Shown here in pieces: positions 25,525 through 33,514 of a stretch of 64,000 nt of DNA. Every line of letters begins with the position of its first letter. Position 1 is the stretch's first letter. The stretch is taken from NCBI RefSeq assembly GCF_018070575.1, contig NZ_JAGPXN010000008.1, positions 1 to 64,000 on the forward strand, given 5' to 3'. Position numbers and translations under genes: made by a program. Source of the DNA: Micromonospora sp. C31. GTDB taxonomy: Bacteria > Actinomycetota > Actinomycetes > Mycobacteriales > Micromonosporaceae. The notes under the pieces were generated by a model. The model saw nothing but the letters and a program-made list of their open reading frames with translations. It had not been told where the DNA came from and searched no databases.

Positions 25525-26631
25525 TCAGAGGTACATGCCGGTGCGGTGTTCGTCCTGGTCCCGCTTGACCGGCTTGTCCCCCTCGCCGAAGAAGCGCTTC
25601 CCGCCGAACTCGCCGTGCAGGCGGTCGTCCAACTCGTCCGCCAGCCCGGTCATCACCTGGACGGCGAGCATGAGGTGGGTGGCCTGGAAGTTGCGGCCGA
25701 AGACGGGGATGGACGCCCACACGGTGTCGTCGGCGCAGTAGAGCCGGCCGATCGGCATCCGGTTGGTCAGCTCGGAGAGCTTCACGTAGAGCCGCTCGGT
25801 CGGCTCGACCTCGGTGAGCACCGGGGAGAAGACGTCCACCAGCGGCGGGTTGTCGCGGACCCGGACGAAGACCATCGCCGAGCCGGCGCGGATGTTGATG
25901 TCTCCGTCGGAGTCGACCTGCAACCGGTCGGAGTCCGACTTGAGCATGGTCGAGACGACGGTGCGGACCTGCTCGGCGAGCGCGGCCGCGTCGTGCTCGG
26001 GCGCCTGGCTCGCGGCGGCCGCCGCGAGCGCCTCGTCCAGGTCGGCCTCCACGTTGCGGTCGGGGCCGAACTCGCTGCGCGCGGTGCCCAGCGGCTCCAC
26101 CGGCAGCGCTTCGCCCTCGGTGTCGTGGATGAGGTAGACGAGGAAGGCGGGGTGCGGGGCGCCGTAGACGTCGCGCAGCGTCCGGGTGAGCAGGGCCGCC
26201 AGCCGGGTGGCCTCGGCGGTGCCGGTGTCCAGCCCGAAGTGCTCGCCGGAGCCCTCCACCACGCCGGGCGGCGACCAGCCGAGCGCGATCATGTCCGCCA
26301 CGGCGGCCCGGTCGAGCCGGTAGCCCTCCGGCAGGGTGGCGTTGCCGACCGCGCGGGCGGCCAGCCGGTCCCCCTCGCCGACGTCGACACTGACCGAGTA
26401 GACCGCGTCGCCGGTGCCGGAGGCCGTCGGGTCGAGGGTCAGCTCGACGTGCGTGCCCGTGGGCAGGGCCGTCAACCGCCCGGCCAGCGCCTGGGCGAAC
26501 TCGTGCCAGGCCTGGGTGACCTTGGCCCGCAGGTCGGCCGTGCTGGGCTCGTCGAGCAGGATCGGCTCGTGGTGCGCCGGCAGGGTGCCGGGCGAGTCGC
26601 CGCTCGGCGCCGAGGGATGGTCTGCCGTCAT
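25525..26631 (-). CDS. YbjN/TY-Chap-like protein ending in TGMYL
   Basis: A 368-residue soluble protein that resembles, from memory, the YbjN/type-III-chaperone-like (TY-Chap) family of actinobacteria. The middle (about 180-220) is an Ala/Glu-rich helical segment. The C-terminal domain has VDSDGDINIRAGSAMVFVRVRDNPPLVDVFSPVL and FGRNFQATHLMLAVQVMTGLADELDDRLHGEFGGKRFF. The last residues are HRTGMYL: a hydrophobic-Tyr-X end that closely copies the TGQYL end of Bpa encoded 6 kb away. That suggests docking to the proteasome core, which is inference. ATG 26631 is the only good start. No enzyme motif is seen. Confidence 0.65.
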   Translation of the reverse strand: MTADHPSAPSGDSPGTLPAHHEPILLDEPSTADLRAKVTQAWHEFAQALAGRLTALPTGTHVELTLDPTASGTGDAVYSVSVDVGEGDRLAARAVGNATLPEGYRLDRAAVADMIALGWSPPGVVEGSGEHFGLDTGTAEATRLAALLTRTLRDVYGAPHPAFLVYLIHDTEGEALPVEPLGTARSEFGPDRNVEADLDEALAAAAASQAPEHDAAALAEQVRTVVSTMLKSDSDRLQVDSDGDINIRAGSAMVFVRVRDNPPLVDVFSPVLTEVEPTERLYVKLSELTNRMPIGRLYCADDTVWASIPVFGRNFQATHLMLAVQVMTGLADELDDRLHGEFGGKRFFGEGDKPVKRDQDEHRTGMYL

Positions 26632-26711
26632 GATCGCCTCCGTCCGTCAAGGTCACCCTACCCACGGAACGGGGAAGACGAATCAGCCCGACCGTGATCG
26701 GACAGCGGCGG

Positions 26712-26978
26712 TCAGGCGGGTGTGCCGCCCGGGGGCTCGGTGCCGAGCCCGACCGGCCAGGAGGCGGCCAGCGCGCTGAGCCGGGCCGCGGCGCCGGCCG
26801 GGTCCGCACCCCGCCCGACCGCGAGCCCGAGAAGGTACGCGGTGACGGGCGCACCCGGCCGCAGCACCTGGTGCGCCACGTCCTTGGCCAGGTCGAGCAC
26901 GGCCGGCACCGGCACCTGGGCCGGATCCAGCTCCAGCTCGGCACAGGCCGCCGTCACCCAGTCGTCCATGACCGTCAT
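26712..26978 (-). CDS. DUF6457 family protein
   Basis: An 88-residue protein starting [22 protein letters not shown], as in the small DUF6457 family found beside molybdopterin-guanylyltransferase genes. It is helical, without Cys pairs or signal peptide. The ATG at 26978 overlaps the mobA stop codon in an ATGA arrangement, and the GGAGGA ribosome site lies within the mobA end, so translation is coupled. An in-frame GTG at 26987 is too close to that site. The tight coupling suggests a role in cofactor insertion or MobA function; this is inference. Confidence 0.75.
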   Translation of the reverse strand: MTVMDDWVTAACAELELDPAQVPVPAVLDLAKDVAHQVLRPGAPVTAYLLGLAVGRGADPAGAAARLSALAASWPVGLGTEPPGGTPA

Positions 26979-27649
26979 CGTGTCCACTCCTCCGCCCGGC
27001 GCACGTCCTCGTCAGTGTCGCAGTCGAACCAGGGCGGCGGGCCGGCGCCGGACCACGGCACCTCGCGCACCCGCAGCCCGGCGAGCAGCGCCCTGATCGG
27101 CGCCCCGGTCAGCGGCGCGGCGGAGCCCTCGGGATGCCCGCTGGCGCGCTCGGCGGGCCCGTCGGGGCGCTCGGTGGGTTCGTCGGGATGCCCGCTGGCG
27201 CGCTCGGTGGCGACGCGGTCCAGGGCGGCCCGCAGCGGAGCCACCCGCCACACGCCGCAGAGGGTCTGCCGCCGGCCGTCGTCGTCGACGTAGCAGACGC
27301 CGTCCTGACCGGCGTCGAGGTGGCCGAGCAACTCCCCGACCGCCGCGCGGGTGAGCAGGGGCAGGTCGGCGGCGAGCAGGGCGACGACCGGCGTACCGGG
27401 GTCGAGCAGGGCCAGCCCGGCCGCGGCGGCGGCGACGGGGCCGGCGCCCGGCGGTTCCTCCCGGGTCACCCGCACCCCTGCGGGCACCGGTCCGGGCGGG
27501 CCGACCAGGATGCGCGGCGCCGCGTCGGCGACGGCGGCGAGCACACGTTCCCGCATGGGCAGGCCGCCGACCGTCCGGGCCGGCTTGTCCACGCCCCCCA
27601 TCCGCCGCGCGGCCCCGCCCGCCAGCACCACCGCCGCGTACGCGTCCAT
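26975..27649 (-). CDS. mobA: Molybdenum cofactor guanylyltransferase
   Basis: A 224-residue MobA-like nucleotidyltransferase that would attach GMP (or a related nucleotide) to molybdopterin. The nucleotide-binding opening [20 protein letters not shown] and the metal-binding [15 protein letters not shown] are clear, and the ending [16 protein letters not shown] is the family tail. An insertion near residue 150-175 contains ERASGHP twice, from a 23-bp direct repeat at about 27129 and 27188. Divergent from fdhD, which uses the cofactor pathway. Confidence 0.9.
   Translation of the reverse strand: MDAYAAVVLAGGAARRMGGVDKPARTVGGLPMRERVLAAVADAAPRILVGPPGPVPAGVRVTREEPPGAGPVAAAAAGLALLDPGTPVVALLAADLPLLTRAAVGELLGHLDAGQDGVCYVDDDGRRQTLCGVWRVAPLRAALDRVATERASGHPDEPTERPDGPAERASGHPEGSAAPLTGAPIRALLAGLRVREVPWSGAGPPPWFDCDTDEDVRRAEEWTR
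27129..27210. repeat. Direct repeat inside mobA
   Basis: GGATGCCCGCTGGCGCGCTC occurs at about 27130 and about 27189. It encodes the repeated peptide ERASGHP within an apparent species-specific insertion between conserved parts of MobA. Confidence 0.65.
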
Positions 27650-27700
27650 CCGGCCACGGTAGCCGTGCGGTGCCCCAGGCCGGGGGTGCAGGATGGCGGG

Positions 27701-28555
27701 ATGGGACGGGCGACTGACCGGCGCGGCGTGCTCCGCATCGACCTCGGCGCGGCGGCGACCGGCCGCACCTCCGTACGCCGGCAGGACAGCCTGGCCGTGG
27801 AGGAGCCGCTGGAGATCCGGGTCGGTGCGGCCGGCCCCGGCCGCCGACGACCGCTGGCGGTGACCATGCGTACGCCCGGCGACGATCTCGACCTGGCGAT
27901 CGGCTTCCTGCTCACCGAGGGGCTGATCCGCTCCGCCGACGACGTACGCACCGCGCAGCTCTGCGCCGGCGCGGAGACACCCAACACGTACAACGTCGTG
28001 GACGTGGTGCTGGCGCCCGGCGTGCCCGAACCCGCCGTCGATCCGGCCCGGAACTTCTACACCACCAGCTCCTGCGGGGTGTGCGGCAAGGCGAGCATCG
28101 ACGCCGTGCGTACCCGATCGGTCTTCGCGGTCGACGACGACCCGCTGACGGTGCCGGCGGCGGTCCTGACCGCGCTGCCGGACCGGCTGCGCGCGGCGCA
28201 GCGCGGCTTCGACCGCACCGGCGGCCTGCACGCGGCGGGCCTGTTCACCGCCGACGGCGGCCTGGTCATGGTGCGCGAGGACGTCGGCCGGCACAACGCC
28301 GTCGACAAGGTGATCGGCTGGGCGGTCCGCGAGCGGCGGCTGCCGCTGGCCGGGCACGTCCTGCTGGTCTCCGGGCGGGCGAGCTTCGAGCTGACCCAGA
28401 AGGCGTGGATGGCGGGGGTGCCGCTGCTCGCGGCGGTCTCCGCGCCGAGCACCCTGGCGGTGGAGCTGGCCGAGGAGGCCGGGCTGACGCTGGTCGGCTT
28501 CCTGCGCGGCGAGGCGATGAACGTCTACGCCCGTCCCGACCGGATCACCACCTGA
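27701..28555 (+). CDS. fdhD: Formate dehydrogenase accessory sulfurtransferase
   Basis: A 284-residue FdhD protein that transfers sulfur from a cysteine desulfurase to the molybdenum cofactor for formate dehydrogenase activity. The signature is the CxxC motif in [54 protein letters not shown] and [20 protein letters not shown] also match the family. ATG 27701 is used; a GTG at 27686 is in frame. No formate dehydrogenase gene is in the window. It is divergent from mobA. Confidence 0.95.
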   Translation: MGRATDRRGVLRIDLGAAATGRTSVRRQDSLAVEEPLEIRVGAAGPGRRRPLAVTMRTPGDDLDLAIGFLLTEGLIRSADDVRTAQLCAGAETPNTYNVVDVVLAPGVPEPAVDPARNFYTTSSCGVCGKASIDAVRTRSVFAVDDDPLTVPAAVLTALPDRLRAAQRGFDRTGGLHAAGLFTADGGLVMVREDVGRHNAVDKVIGWAVRERRLPLAGHVLLVSGRASFELTQKAWMAGVPLLAAVSAPSTLAVELAEEAGLTLVGFLRGEAMNVYARPDRITT

Positions 28556-28564
28556 TCCGTCGGC

Positions 28565-29260
28565 CTAGCCGAACAGCCCCAACCGGACCGCGGCGTCGCG
28601 GGCCACCAGGAAGCCGGCGATGCCGAGGATCCAGCCGAGCATGCTGCCCGAGGTTCGCATGATCCAGGCGTTGAGCCGGGCCAGCACCGGCTCGATCAGC
28701 CTCGGCAGCGCCATCCGGGCCGCCAGCAGCAGCACCGCCGGCAGGACCATGACCAGGCAGTAGCCGGCGAGCAGCCCCACCATCTCGGCCGCGCCGAGCC
28801 CCGAGGTGGTCAGCAGGCCGACCGCGCCGAGGTACGGCAGCATCGTCGCCACCTCCGCGAGCGCGGCGAGCAGCGCCAGCCCCACCAGCCACCGCGCCGA
28901 GGAGTCGCCCGCGGTGGCCCGGTCCCGCCAGCGCAGCACGCCCCCGGAGCGCCGGGGCCGCTTGCCGTCGTAGCGGAAGCTGAGCACGAACAGCCCGACC
29001 CCGAGGACGAGCTGCGCCCAGAGCACCGGCCGGTTGTCCATCGCCCCGCCGAGGACGTCGGCCAACCGGCTGCCGCCGAGGGCGAGCAGCAGCCCGACGC
29101 CGAAGTAGAAGACCGCGATCGTGCCGAGGTAGCCGAGGATCCGTCGGGCGTTGACCGGCCCGGGTGCGATCAGCAGCCAGACCGGGATGAAGAGCGTGCC
29201 GATGCTCGTGCTGTCGACCAGGGCCAGGCCGGCGAGCGACAGCAGCAGTCCGACGCTCAT
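28565..29260 (-). CDS. GAP family (Sap-like) membrane protein
   Basis: A 231-residue membrane protein with six probable membrane segments, starting LLLSLAGLALVDSTSIGTLFIPVWLLIAPG. This opening with DSTS and the segment ILGYLGTIAVFYFGVGLLLALGG match the GAP/sulfolipid-addressing (Sap) family implicated in transport of glycolipids. ATG 29260 starts directly at the first segment. Its cargo is unknown. The gene ends 9 bp from fdhD, convergent with it. Confidence 0.8.
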   Translation of the reverse strand: MSVGLLLSLAGLALVDSTSIGTLFIPVWLLIAPGPVNARRILGYLGTIAVFYFGVGLLLALGGSRLADVLGGAMDNRPVLWAQLVLGVGLFVLSFRYDGKRPRRSGGVLRWRDRATAGDSSARWLVGLALLAALAEVATMLPYLGAVGLLTTSGLGAAEMVGLLAGYCLVMVLPAVLLLAARMALPRLIEPVLARLNAWIMRTSGSMLGWILGIAGFLVARDAAVRLGLFG

Positions 29261-29387
29261 CCGGTGTTTGCGGTGGGTAGGGGCACGGAACCATTCTGTG
29301 CCGGCGTCGTACCCGTCGACTCGCCCTGCGGAACGAACGTCCCCTACATCTTTCGACGGAGACCGCCGTGTCCGGCGGGAGCGCTCC

Positions 29388-29593
29388 GTGCCGGGCTGCA
29401 CCCCGGGCAGGCTGGGCCATTCATCATCGCCAGCACGCCCGACGGCGAGGTCGGCTACCTCGATGACCAAGCCACCGGCCGTCTCACGAATGACGTTGCT
29501 CCGCTCTGGGCGGTCTGGGATACCGTGAGATCGGTCGCGCTTCCGCGAGACCAGACCATCGACCTGTTGAGAGCGCGATCATGGATGACCTGA
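29388..29593 (+). pseudogene. 3' remnant of a DUF5753 (Scr1-type) regulator
   Basis: The translated tail from about 29388 (HPGQAGPFIIASTPDGEV, then WDTVRSVALPRDQTIDLL) matches the last 65 or so residues of DUF5753 helix-turn-helix regulators. The HTH domain and most of DUF5753 are absent; upstream sequence back to 29264 stays open but shows no homology. The stop codon overlaps the start of the DUF397 gene by 13 bp, the normal arrangement for this gene pair. The remnant therefore looks like a 5' deletion, leaving the partner intact. Confidence 0.75.
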
Positions 29594-29775
29594 CCAGCGC
29601 GCAGTGGCGCAAGAGCACCCGCAGCAGCTCGAACGGCGGCGCCTGCGTCGAGGTCGCCGACAATCTTCCCGGCGTCGTCGCCGTCCGCGACTCGAAGGAC
29701 CCGGCCGGCCCGGCGCTCACCTTCGCACCGGCGGCGTGGCGCGCGTTCGTCGTCGAGCTGGCCGAGCGGGCCTGA
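29581..29775 (+). CDS. DUF397 domain protein
   Basis: A 64-residue DUF397 protein: AQWRKSTRSSSNGGACVEVA, VAVRDSKDPAGPALTF and AWRAFVVEL are the hallmarks. These proteins are partners of DUF5753 helix-turn-helix regulators and are proposed toxin-antitoxin-like or developmental regulators in Streptomyces and relatives. Its regulator partner immediately upstream is truncated, so this copy is an orphan. The ATG at 29581 overlaps the remnant's stop. Confidence 0.9.
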   Translation: MDDLTSAQWRKSTRSSSNGGACVEVADNLPGVVAVRDSKDPAGPALTFAPAAWRAFVVELAERA

Positions 29776-29845
29776 CCAACCGGGGCGCGCTCCGCTGCCG
29801 GCGGGCCGTGGCAATGGAAGGCTGTAGCTGAGGGAGGCGCGGCTC

Positions 29846-30634
29846 TCAGTCGGGCGTACCGAACTGGAGCCAGACGCGGACCCGCTCGGTGACCTCGTCT
29901 CGTCCGCCGAGGGCGTCGCGCACCTCTGCGGCAAACGTGGCTCGGCCCTGTATGGACGGCAGCCGGTCGGTCGACAGGGCGGAGAAGACGCCGCCGACCA
30001 TGTCATCGACGGTGAGCGGTGCGTCGTACTGCACCGACGTCTCCGCGTACCGGTAGCCGGCGCGAACGAGGGCGTCCTGGTTGCGTAGGCGGCCGGCCTC
30101 GTCGGTCTGACAGGCAGCTGTGACGGGGTGCCCGAGCAGCCGTTCCAGGCATTCGCGCAGTGCCCTGGACCAATCGGCGCCCTGGAGCCACAGCGGCGCT
30201 CCGTTGGTGACCACGGCGACGCCGCCGCCGGGACGCAGCAGCGGCCGGGCGGCCCTGAACAGCGCGTCGCGGTCCATGAAGTGGATGGCGACAGCGGCGG
30301 TCAGCGCGCCGATCGTCCGTTCGCCAAGCAGCCGACCCAGCGCGGGCAGGTCGTTGTCGGTGCCGAGCATCCACATGGTGTTGACCGTCGCGGCGTCGAG
30401 GGCGGCCTGGCGGGCCAGGGCCAGCATGTCGGGCTCCGGGTCCACGCCGACGACGGCCCCGACCCGGGCAGCGAGCGGGAGGCTCAACTGGCCGGTGCCG
30501 CAGCCGAGGTCGACCACCGTGTCCTCGGCGCTGAGGCCGAACGCTCCGACGAGGGCGTCGAGCACCTCGGGCGGGTAACCCCGCCGGTGCCTCGCGTAGT
30601 ACGTCGCCACCTCACCGCTGAAGCTCGCTCTCAT
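29846..30634 (-). CDS. Class I SAM-dependent methyltransferase 1
   Basis: A 262-residue methyltransferase with the SAM motif VVDLGCGTGQLSLPLA and the acidic residue in GVDPEPDML. The N-terminal FSGEVATYYARHRRGYPPEVL is typical of the UbiE/COQ5-like group with unknown substrates. No membrane segment. The ATG at 30634 is used. It is divergent from the short CoaD-like gene, and nothing nearby reveals the substrate. Confidence 0.85.
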   Translation of the reverse strand: MRASFSGEVATYYARHRRGYPPEVLDALVGAFGLSAEDTVVDLGCGTGQLSLPLAARVGAVVGVDPEPDMLALARQAALDAATVNTMWMLGTDNDLPALGRLLGERTIGALTAAVAIHFMDRDALFRAARPLLRPGGGVAVVTNGAPLWLQGADWSRALRECLERLLGHPVTAACQTDEAGRLRNQDALVRAGYRYAETSVQYDAPLTVDDMVGGVFSALSTDRLPSIQGRATFAAEVRDALGGRDEVTERVRVWLQFGTPD

Positions 30635-30785
30635 CTCGACAGCCTGCCCGCCGCGCAGCTCGGGAGGCGAGCGATTCTGCTCAGGGCATGGGCAAGGTGT
30701 TGCTGCTCGCACTACGCACGGCGAGTCCCTGGGGCTGTGACACATCGGCCACAGCGAGGGGCCAGCGAATCCGACAGCCGAAACC

Positions 30786-30791
30786 TACAGT
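30786..30791 (+). promoter_or_regulatory. -10-like TACAGT before the CoaD-like gene
   Basis: TACAGT ends 6 nt before the ATG at 30798, in the leaderless arrangement. Confidence 0.45.
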
Positions 30792-30797
30792 CGGGCC

Positions 30798-31220
30798 ATG
30801 AGCACCGGCAGAGGCGTGCGGGCGGTATACCCCGGCAGCTTCGATCCCTTCACCCCCGGGCATTTGAATGTGGTGGACCGGGCGCGCGGCCTATTCGACG
30901 AAGTGGTCGTGCTCGTCGCGGTGAACAGCCTCAAGAATCCGGGCACCGACGAAGAGGAGCGAGCGGCCAGTGTCCGGGCCGTTCTGCCGGCCGAGTGGAC
31001 CTCCGTCACCGTTGCGGCCTGGAGCGGATTGACCTCCGCCTACTGCCGTCGCCATGAAGTAGGAGTGATCGTCCGGGGCCTGCGGAACACCACCGACCTG
31101 CAGAGCGAGTACCGGCTCGCCGCGGTGAACGGGTCGCTCGGTGTCCCCACGGTGTTTCTGCCTGCGCAGCCCGAACTGGCCGCGGTGTCTTCGACTGCGG
31201 TGCGCACGCTGAGGAAGTGA
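30798..31220 (+). CDS. Short CoaD-like adenylyltransferase paralogue
   Basis: A 140-residue nucleotidyltransferase related to phosphopantetheine adenylyltransferase. AVYPGSFDPFTPGHLNVVDRA holds the TxGH nucleotide motif, VIVRGLRNTTDLQSEYRLA is the substrate loop, and VSSTAVRTL the ISSTxVR motif. It stops about 20 residues earlier than normal CoaD, lacking the last helix. The usual neighbours of coaD (rsmD, recG) are absent, so it is more likely a second, specialised copy than the housekeeping enzyme. Its substrate could differ; only experiment or phylogeny would tell. Confidence 0.75.
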   Translation: MSTGRGVRAVYPGSFDPFTPGHLNVVDRARGLFDEVVVLVAVNSLKNPGTDEEERAASVRAVLPAEWTSVTVAAWSGLTSAYCRRHEVGVIVRGLRNTTDLQSEYRLAAVNGSLGVPTVFLPAQPELAAVSSTAVRTLRK

Positions 31221-31263
31221 CCTTCGTCCACGCGCCCGCAGACGGCCGGAGTGAGGCTGGGCA

Positions 31264-32208
31264 CTAGATCGGGAATCGGCCGCGCCGGACCCGCCAGTGG
31301 CGGCCGGCGCTCAGGTGATCGATGATCGCGCGCTGGAGCACGGTGTGGCGCGGCAACTGGTCGAGTGGCGTGGTCAGGGTGCGGAACACGAACCGCAGCA
31401 CCTCGACGTCGGCGTCCAGCTCTTCCGGCTCCTCGTAGGGTTCCAGCTCGAACATCCGCTGGAACCGGACGATGTTGGAGTCGTCGGGCAGGTACTCCAG
31501 CAGCTGCGGGTCGAGCAGCCACGAGCCGCAGGCGAACGCGGTGTAGTGCTCGTCCGGGAAGTGGCGCGGGAAGAACGCGCGGGCCTGATCCAGCGACGCC
31601 GCGACCGCTTCCGGCGTGAGCGGCCCCGACTCGGGGATGTGCAGGTCGAGGGCGGTGCCGCCGCGCTGGTGTTGCAGCCGGCCCAGCTCGTAGAGGCCGC
31701 CGCGCGCGTGTAGCGTCAGCCAACTCTGCATGACCGGCCAGCCCTCGCGGCGCATCCGCCGGTCGATCGCGAGGTTGCGGCCCAGGTCCGCGAGGGTCGC
31801 CCACGAGACGGCGTCGGCGATGCCGTGGTCGCGGTGGTACCCCCTGACAACCTCGACGAGGGCCAGGTACGCGTACACGTAGAGGTGCCGCCAGGCGGGG
31901 CCGCGCTCACGCGGCAGCGCTGGACCGGGCGACAGCCAACCGTGGCCCCCGAGATCGGCGCGGACCAGGGCGATCGAGCGGTCGAGCAGCCAGCGCAGCT
32001 CGGCCGTCCACAGCGGAGAGTCGGGGTCGGGCCAGCCCGCCATGATCTCGGCGGCGTCGTCCGGGCGCACCGCGAGCCGGTTGAGGATCGCGAGCGCGTC
32101 GGCCTTGGCGGGCAGCGGAGCCGACGACAGGTCGCACGCGAGCCGGTGTACGCGTTCGACGTCCTCGACGGGCACGCCGAGCCGGGCGGCGGTGACGTCC
32201 AAGTCCAC
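31264..32208 (-). CDS. Acyltransferase-like protein (NAT_N/GNAT_C type)
   Basis: A 314-residue protein that appears to match the two-part family of GNAT-like acyltransferases with an N-terminal helical domain (about 1-130) and a C-terminal GNAT_C domain (about 135-280). Visible blocks are PAWRHLYVYAYLALVEVVRGYHRDHGI, GRLQHQRGGTALDLHIPESGPLT and FACGSWLLDPQLLEYLPDDSNIVRFQRMF. The GTG start at 32208 is used. Substrate and pathway are unknown. The assignment rests on recall of the family. Confidence 0.65.
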   Translation of the reverse strand: MDLDVTAARLGVPVEDVERVHRLACDLSSAPLPAKADALAILNRLAVRPDDAAEIMAGWPDPDSPLWTAELRWLLDRSIALVRADLGGHGWLSPGPALPRERGPAWRHLYVYAYLALVEVVRGYHRDHGIADAVSWATLADLGRNLAIDRRMRREGWPVMQSWLTLHARGGLYELGRLQHQRGGTALDLHIPESGPLTPEAVAASLDQARAFFPRHFPDEHYTAFACGSWLLDPQLLEYLPDDSNIVRFQRMFELEPYEEPEELDADVEVLRFVFRTLTTPLDQLPRHTVLQRAIIDHLSAGRHWRVRRGRFPI

Positions 32209-32256
32209 GCGGGCGACCCTACCGGCCGGTCGGCATCTCCCACGGCCTCGTACCGC

Positions 32257-32946
32257 TCAGGTCGGACCGGTCTGACGGCGGCCCTGACTCACGGGACGGG
32301 CCTGAGGATGCCGGCGGGCGAAGAGGATTCCGCCGAGCCTGCTCTCGGGCGAGGTCACGACCGTCTCCGCCTCCACCGCGAACCCGGCCGCGCGCAGCCA
32401 GGCCGCCACTTGTTCGGGTCGGCGGCGGTGGACGTGGACCTTCATGGGATGGCCACCGTAGCCCTCGGTCTTCAGCCGTGACCCGTCGCCGACGTGGAAG
32501 CCGAGCAGTAGTGGGCCCCCTGGGCGCAGTACCCGTCGGAAGTGCGCGAAGACCCGGCCGATCTCGTCGTCCGGGATGTGGATGAGCGAGTACCAGGCGA
32601 TCACGCCCGCGACCGAGGCGTCGGCGAGCGCGAGGTCGGTCATCGAGCCCACCTCGAAGCGCAGGTGGGGATGGTCTCGCCGAGCCACCTCGATCATCCC
32701 CGGGGAAAGGTCGATGCCGAAGGCGTCGAGGCCGTGCCGGTGCAGGTGGGCGGTGACGCGTCCCGGTCCGCAGCCGATGTCGGCGACCGAGCCGCCGCCG
32801 GCGGTCAGCACCAGTTCGGCGAACAACGCCAGGGCCGCCCGTTCGTGGGGCGCGTCGGCCAGGAGGTCGCGCACCAGTTTCGCGTAGCTGGCGGCAACGG
32901 TGTCGTAGGAGTCTCTGGTGTCCGCCAACCAGCCTTCGTTGCTCAC
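32257..32946 (-). CDS. Class I SAM-dependent methyltransferase 2
   Basis: A 229-residue methyltransferase with SAM motif VADIGCGPGRVTAHL, acidic motif GIDLSPGMIEVAR and WYSLIHIPDD. The opening NEGWLADTRDSYDTVAASYA is common among actinobacterial small-molecule methyltransferases. GTG 32946 is preferred; a GTG at 32955 is in frame. It ends about 50 bp from the acyltransferase gene on the same strand, so the two may share a transcript. Confidence 0.85.
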   Translation of the reverse strand: MSNEGWLADTRDSYDTVAASYAKLVRDLLADAPHERAALALFAELVLTAGGGSVADIGCGPGRVTAHLHRHGLDAFGIDLSPGMIEVARRDHPHLRFEVGSMTDLALADASVAGVIAWYSLIHIPDDEIGRVFAHFRRVLRPGGPLLLGFHVGDGSRLKTEGYGGHPMKVHVHRRRPEQVAAWLRAAGFAVEAETVVTSPESRLGGILFARRHPQARPVSQGRRQTGPT

Positions 32947-32991
32947 GCCCGACACGTTAGGTCTTTCAGGCGACGCTCGCCTCGTCCCGTG

Positions 32992-33498
32992 TCAGCTCGC
33001 TTGGTTCTGCTGCTCGGCCCATTCGGCGACCCGTCGCGCGCTCTCCTTCTCGGAGAGGTCCTCCACCCGGGTCATGACCGACCACCGTACGCCGAAGGGG
33101 TCCCTGATGCTGGCGAACCGGTCGCCGGACACGAACGTGGACGGCGCCTCACGGACGACGGCGCCGGCCGCCTCGGCCCGGGCGACGACGGCGTCCACGT
33201 CGGGGCAGTAGAGGCCCATCGAATAGCAGTCCTGGTCCCCTTCGGGGGCCGCGACGAGCCCGTAGTCGGGCATCGGCTCGCCGAGTTGCAGCAGCCCGTG
33301 GCCGAAGTCGAGGACGGCGTGGGCCACGACTCCGCCCATCTCGGTCACGTCGACCACCCGGGCACCGAAGATCTCCCGGTAGAAGTCGATGGCGCCGCGC
33401 GCGTCGGGGATCGCCAGGAAGGGGGTCAGGCTGGTGGCGCCGTGCGGCGTACCGTTCGTGGTGTGCTCACCGTCGGCGGCTCGGGTCGTTGCAGTCAT
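32992..33498 (-). CDS. VOC (glyoxalase/PhnB-like) family protein
   Basis: A 168-residue vicinal-oxygen-chelate protein. LTPFLAIPDARGAIDFYREIFGARVV is the first module and FASIRDPFGVRWSVMTRVEDLS the second. Proteins of this kind bind metals and include glyoxalases and resistance proteins; substrate unknown. Its start is only 16 bp from that of the divergent AraC-type regulator, strongly suggesting joint regulation. Confidence 0.88.
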   Translation of the reverse strand: MTATTRAADGEHTTNGTPHGATSLTPFLAIPDARGAIDFYREIFGARVVDVTEMGGVVAHAVLDFGHGLLQLGEPMPDYGLVAAPEGDQDCYSMGLYCPDVDAVVARAEAAGAVVREAPSTFVSGDRFASIRDPFGVRWSVMTRVEDLSEKESARRVAEWAEQQNQAS

Positions 33499-33514
33499 GT
33501 GACCGATCGTAGGA

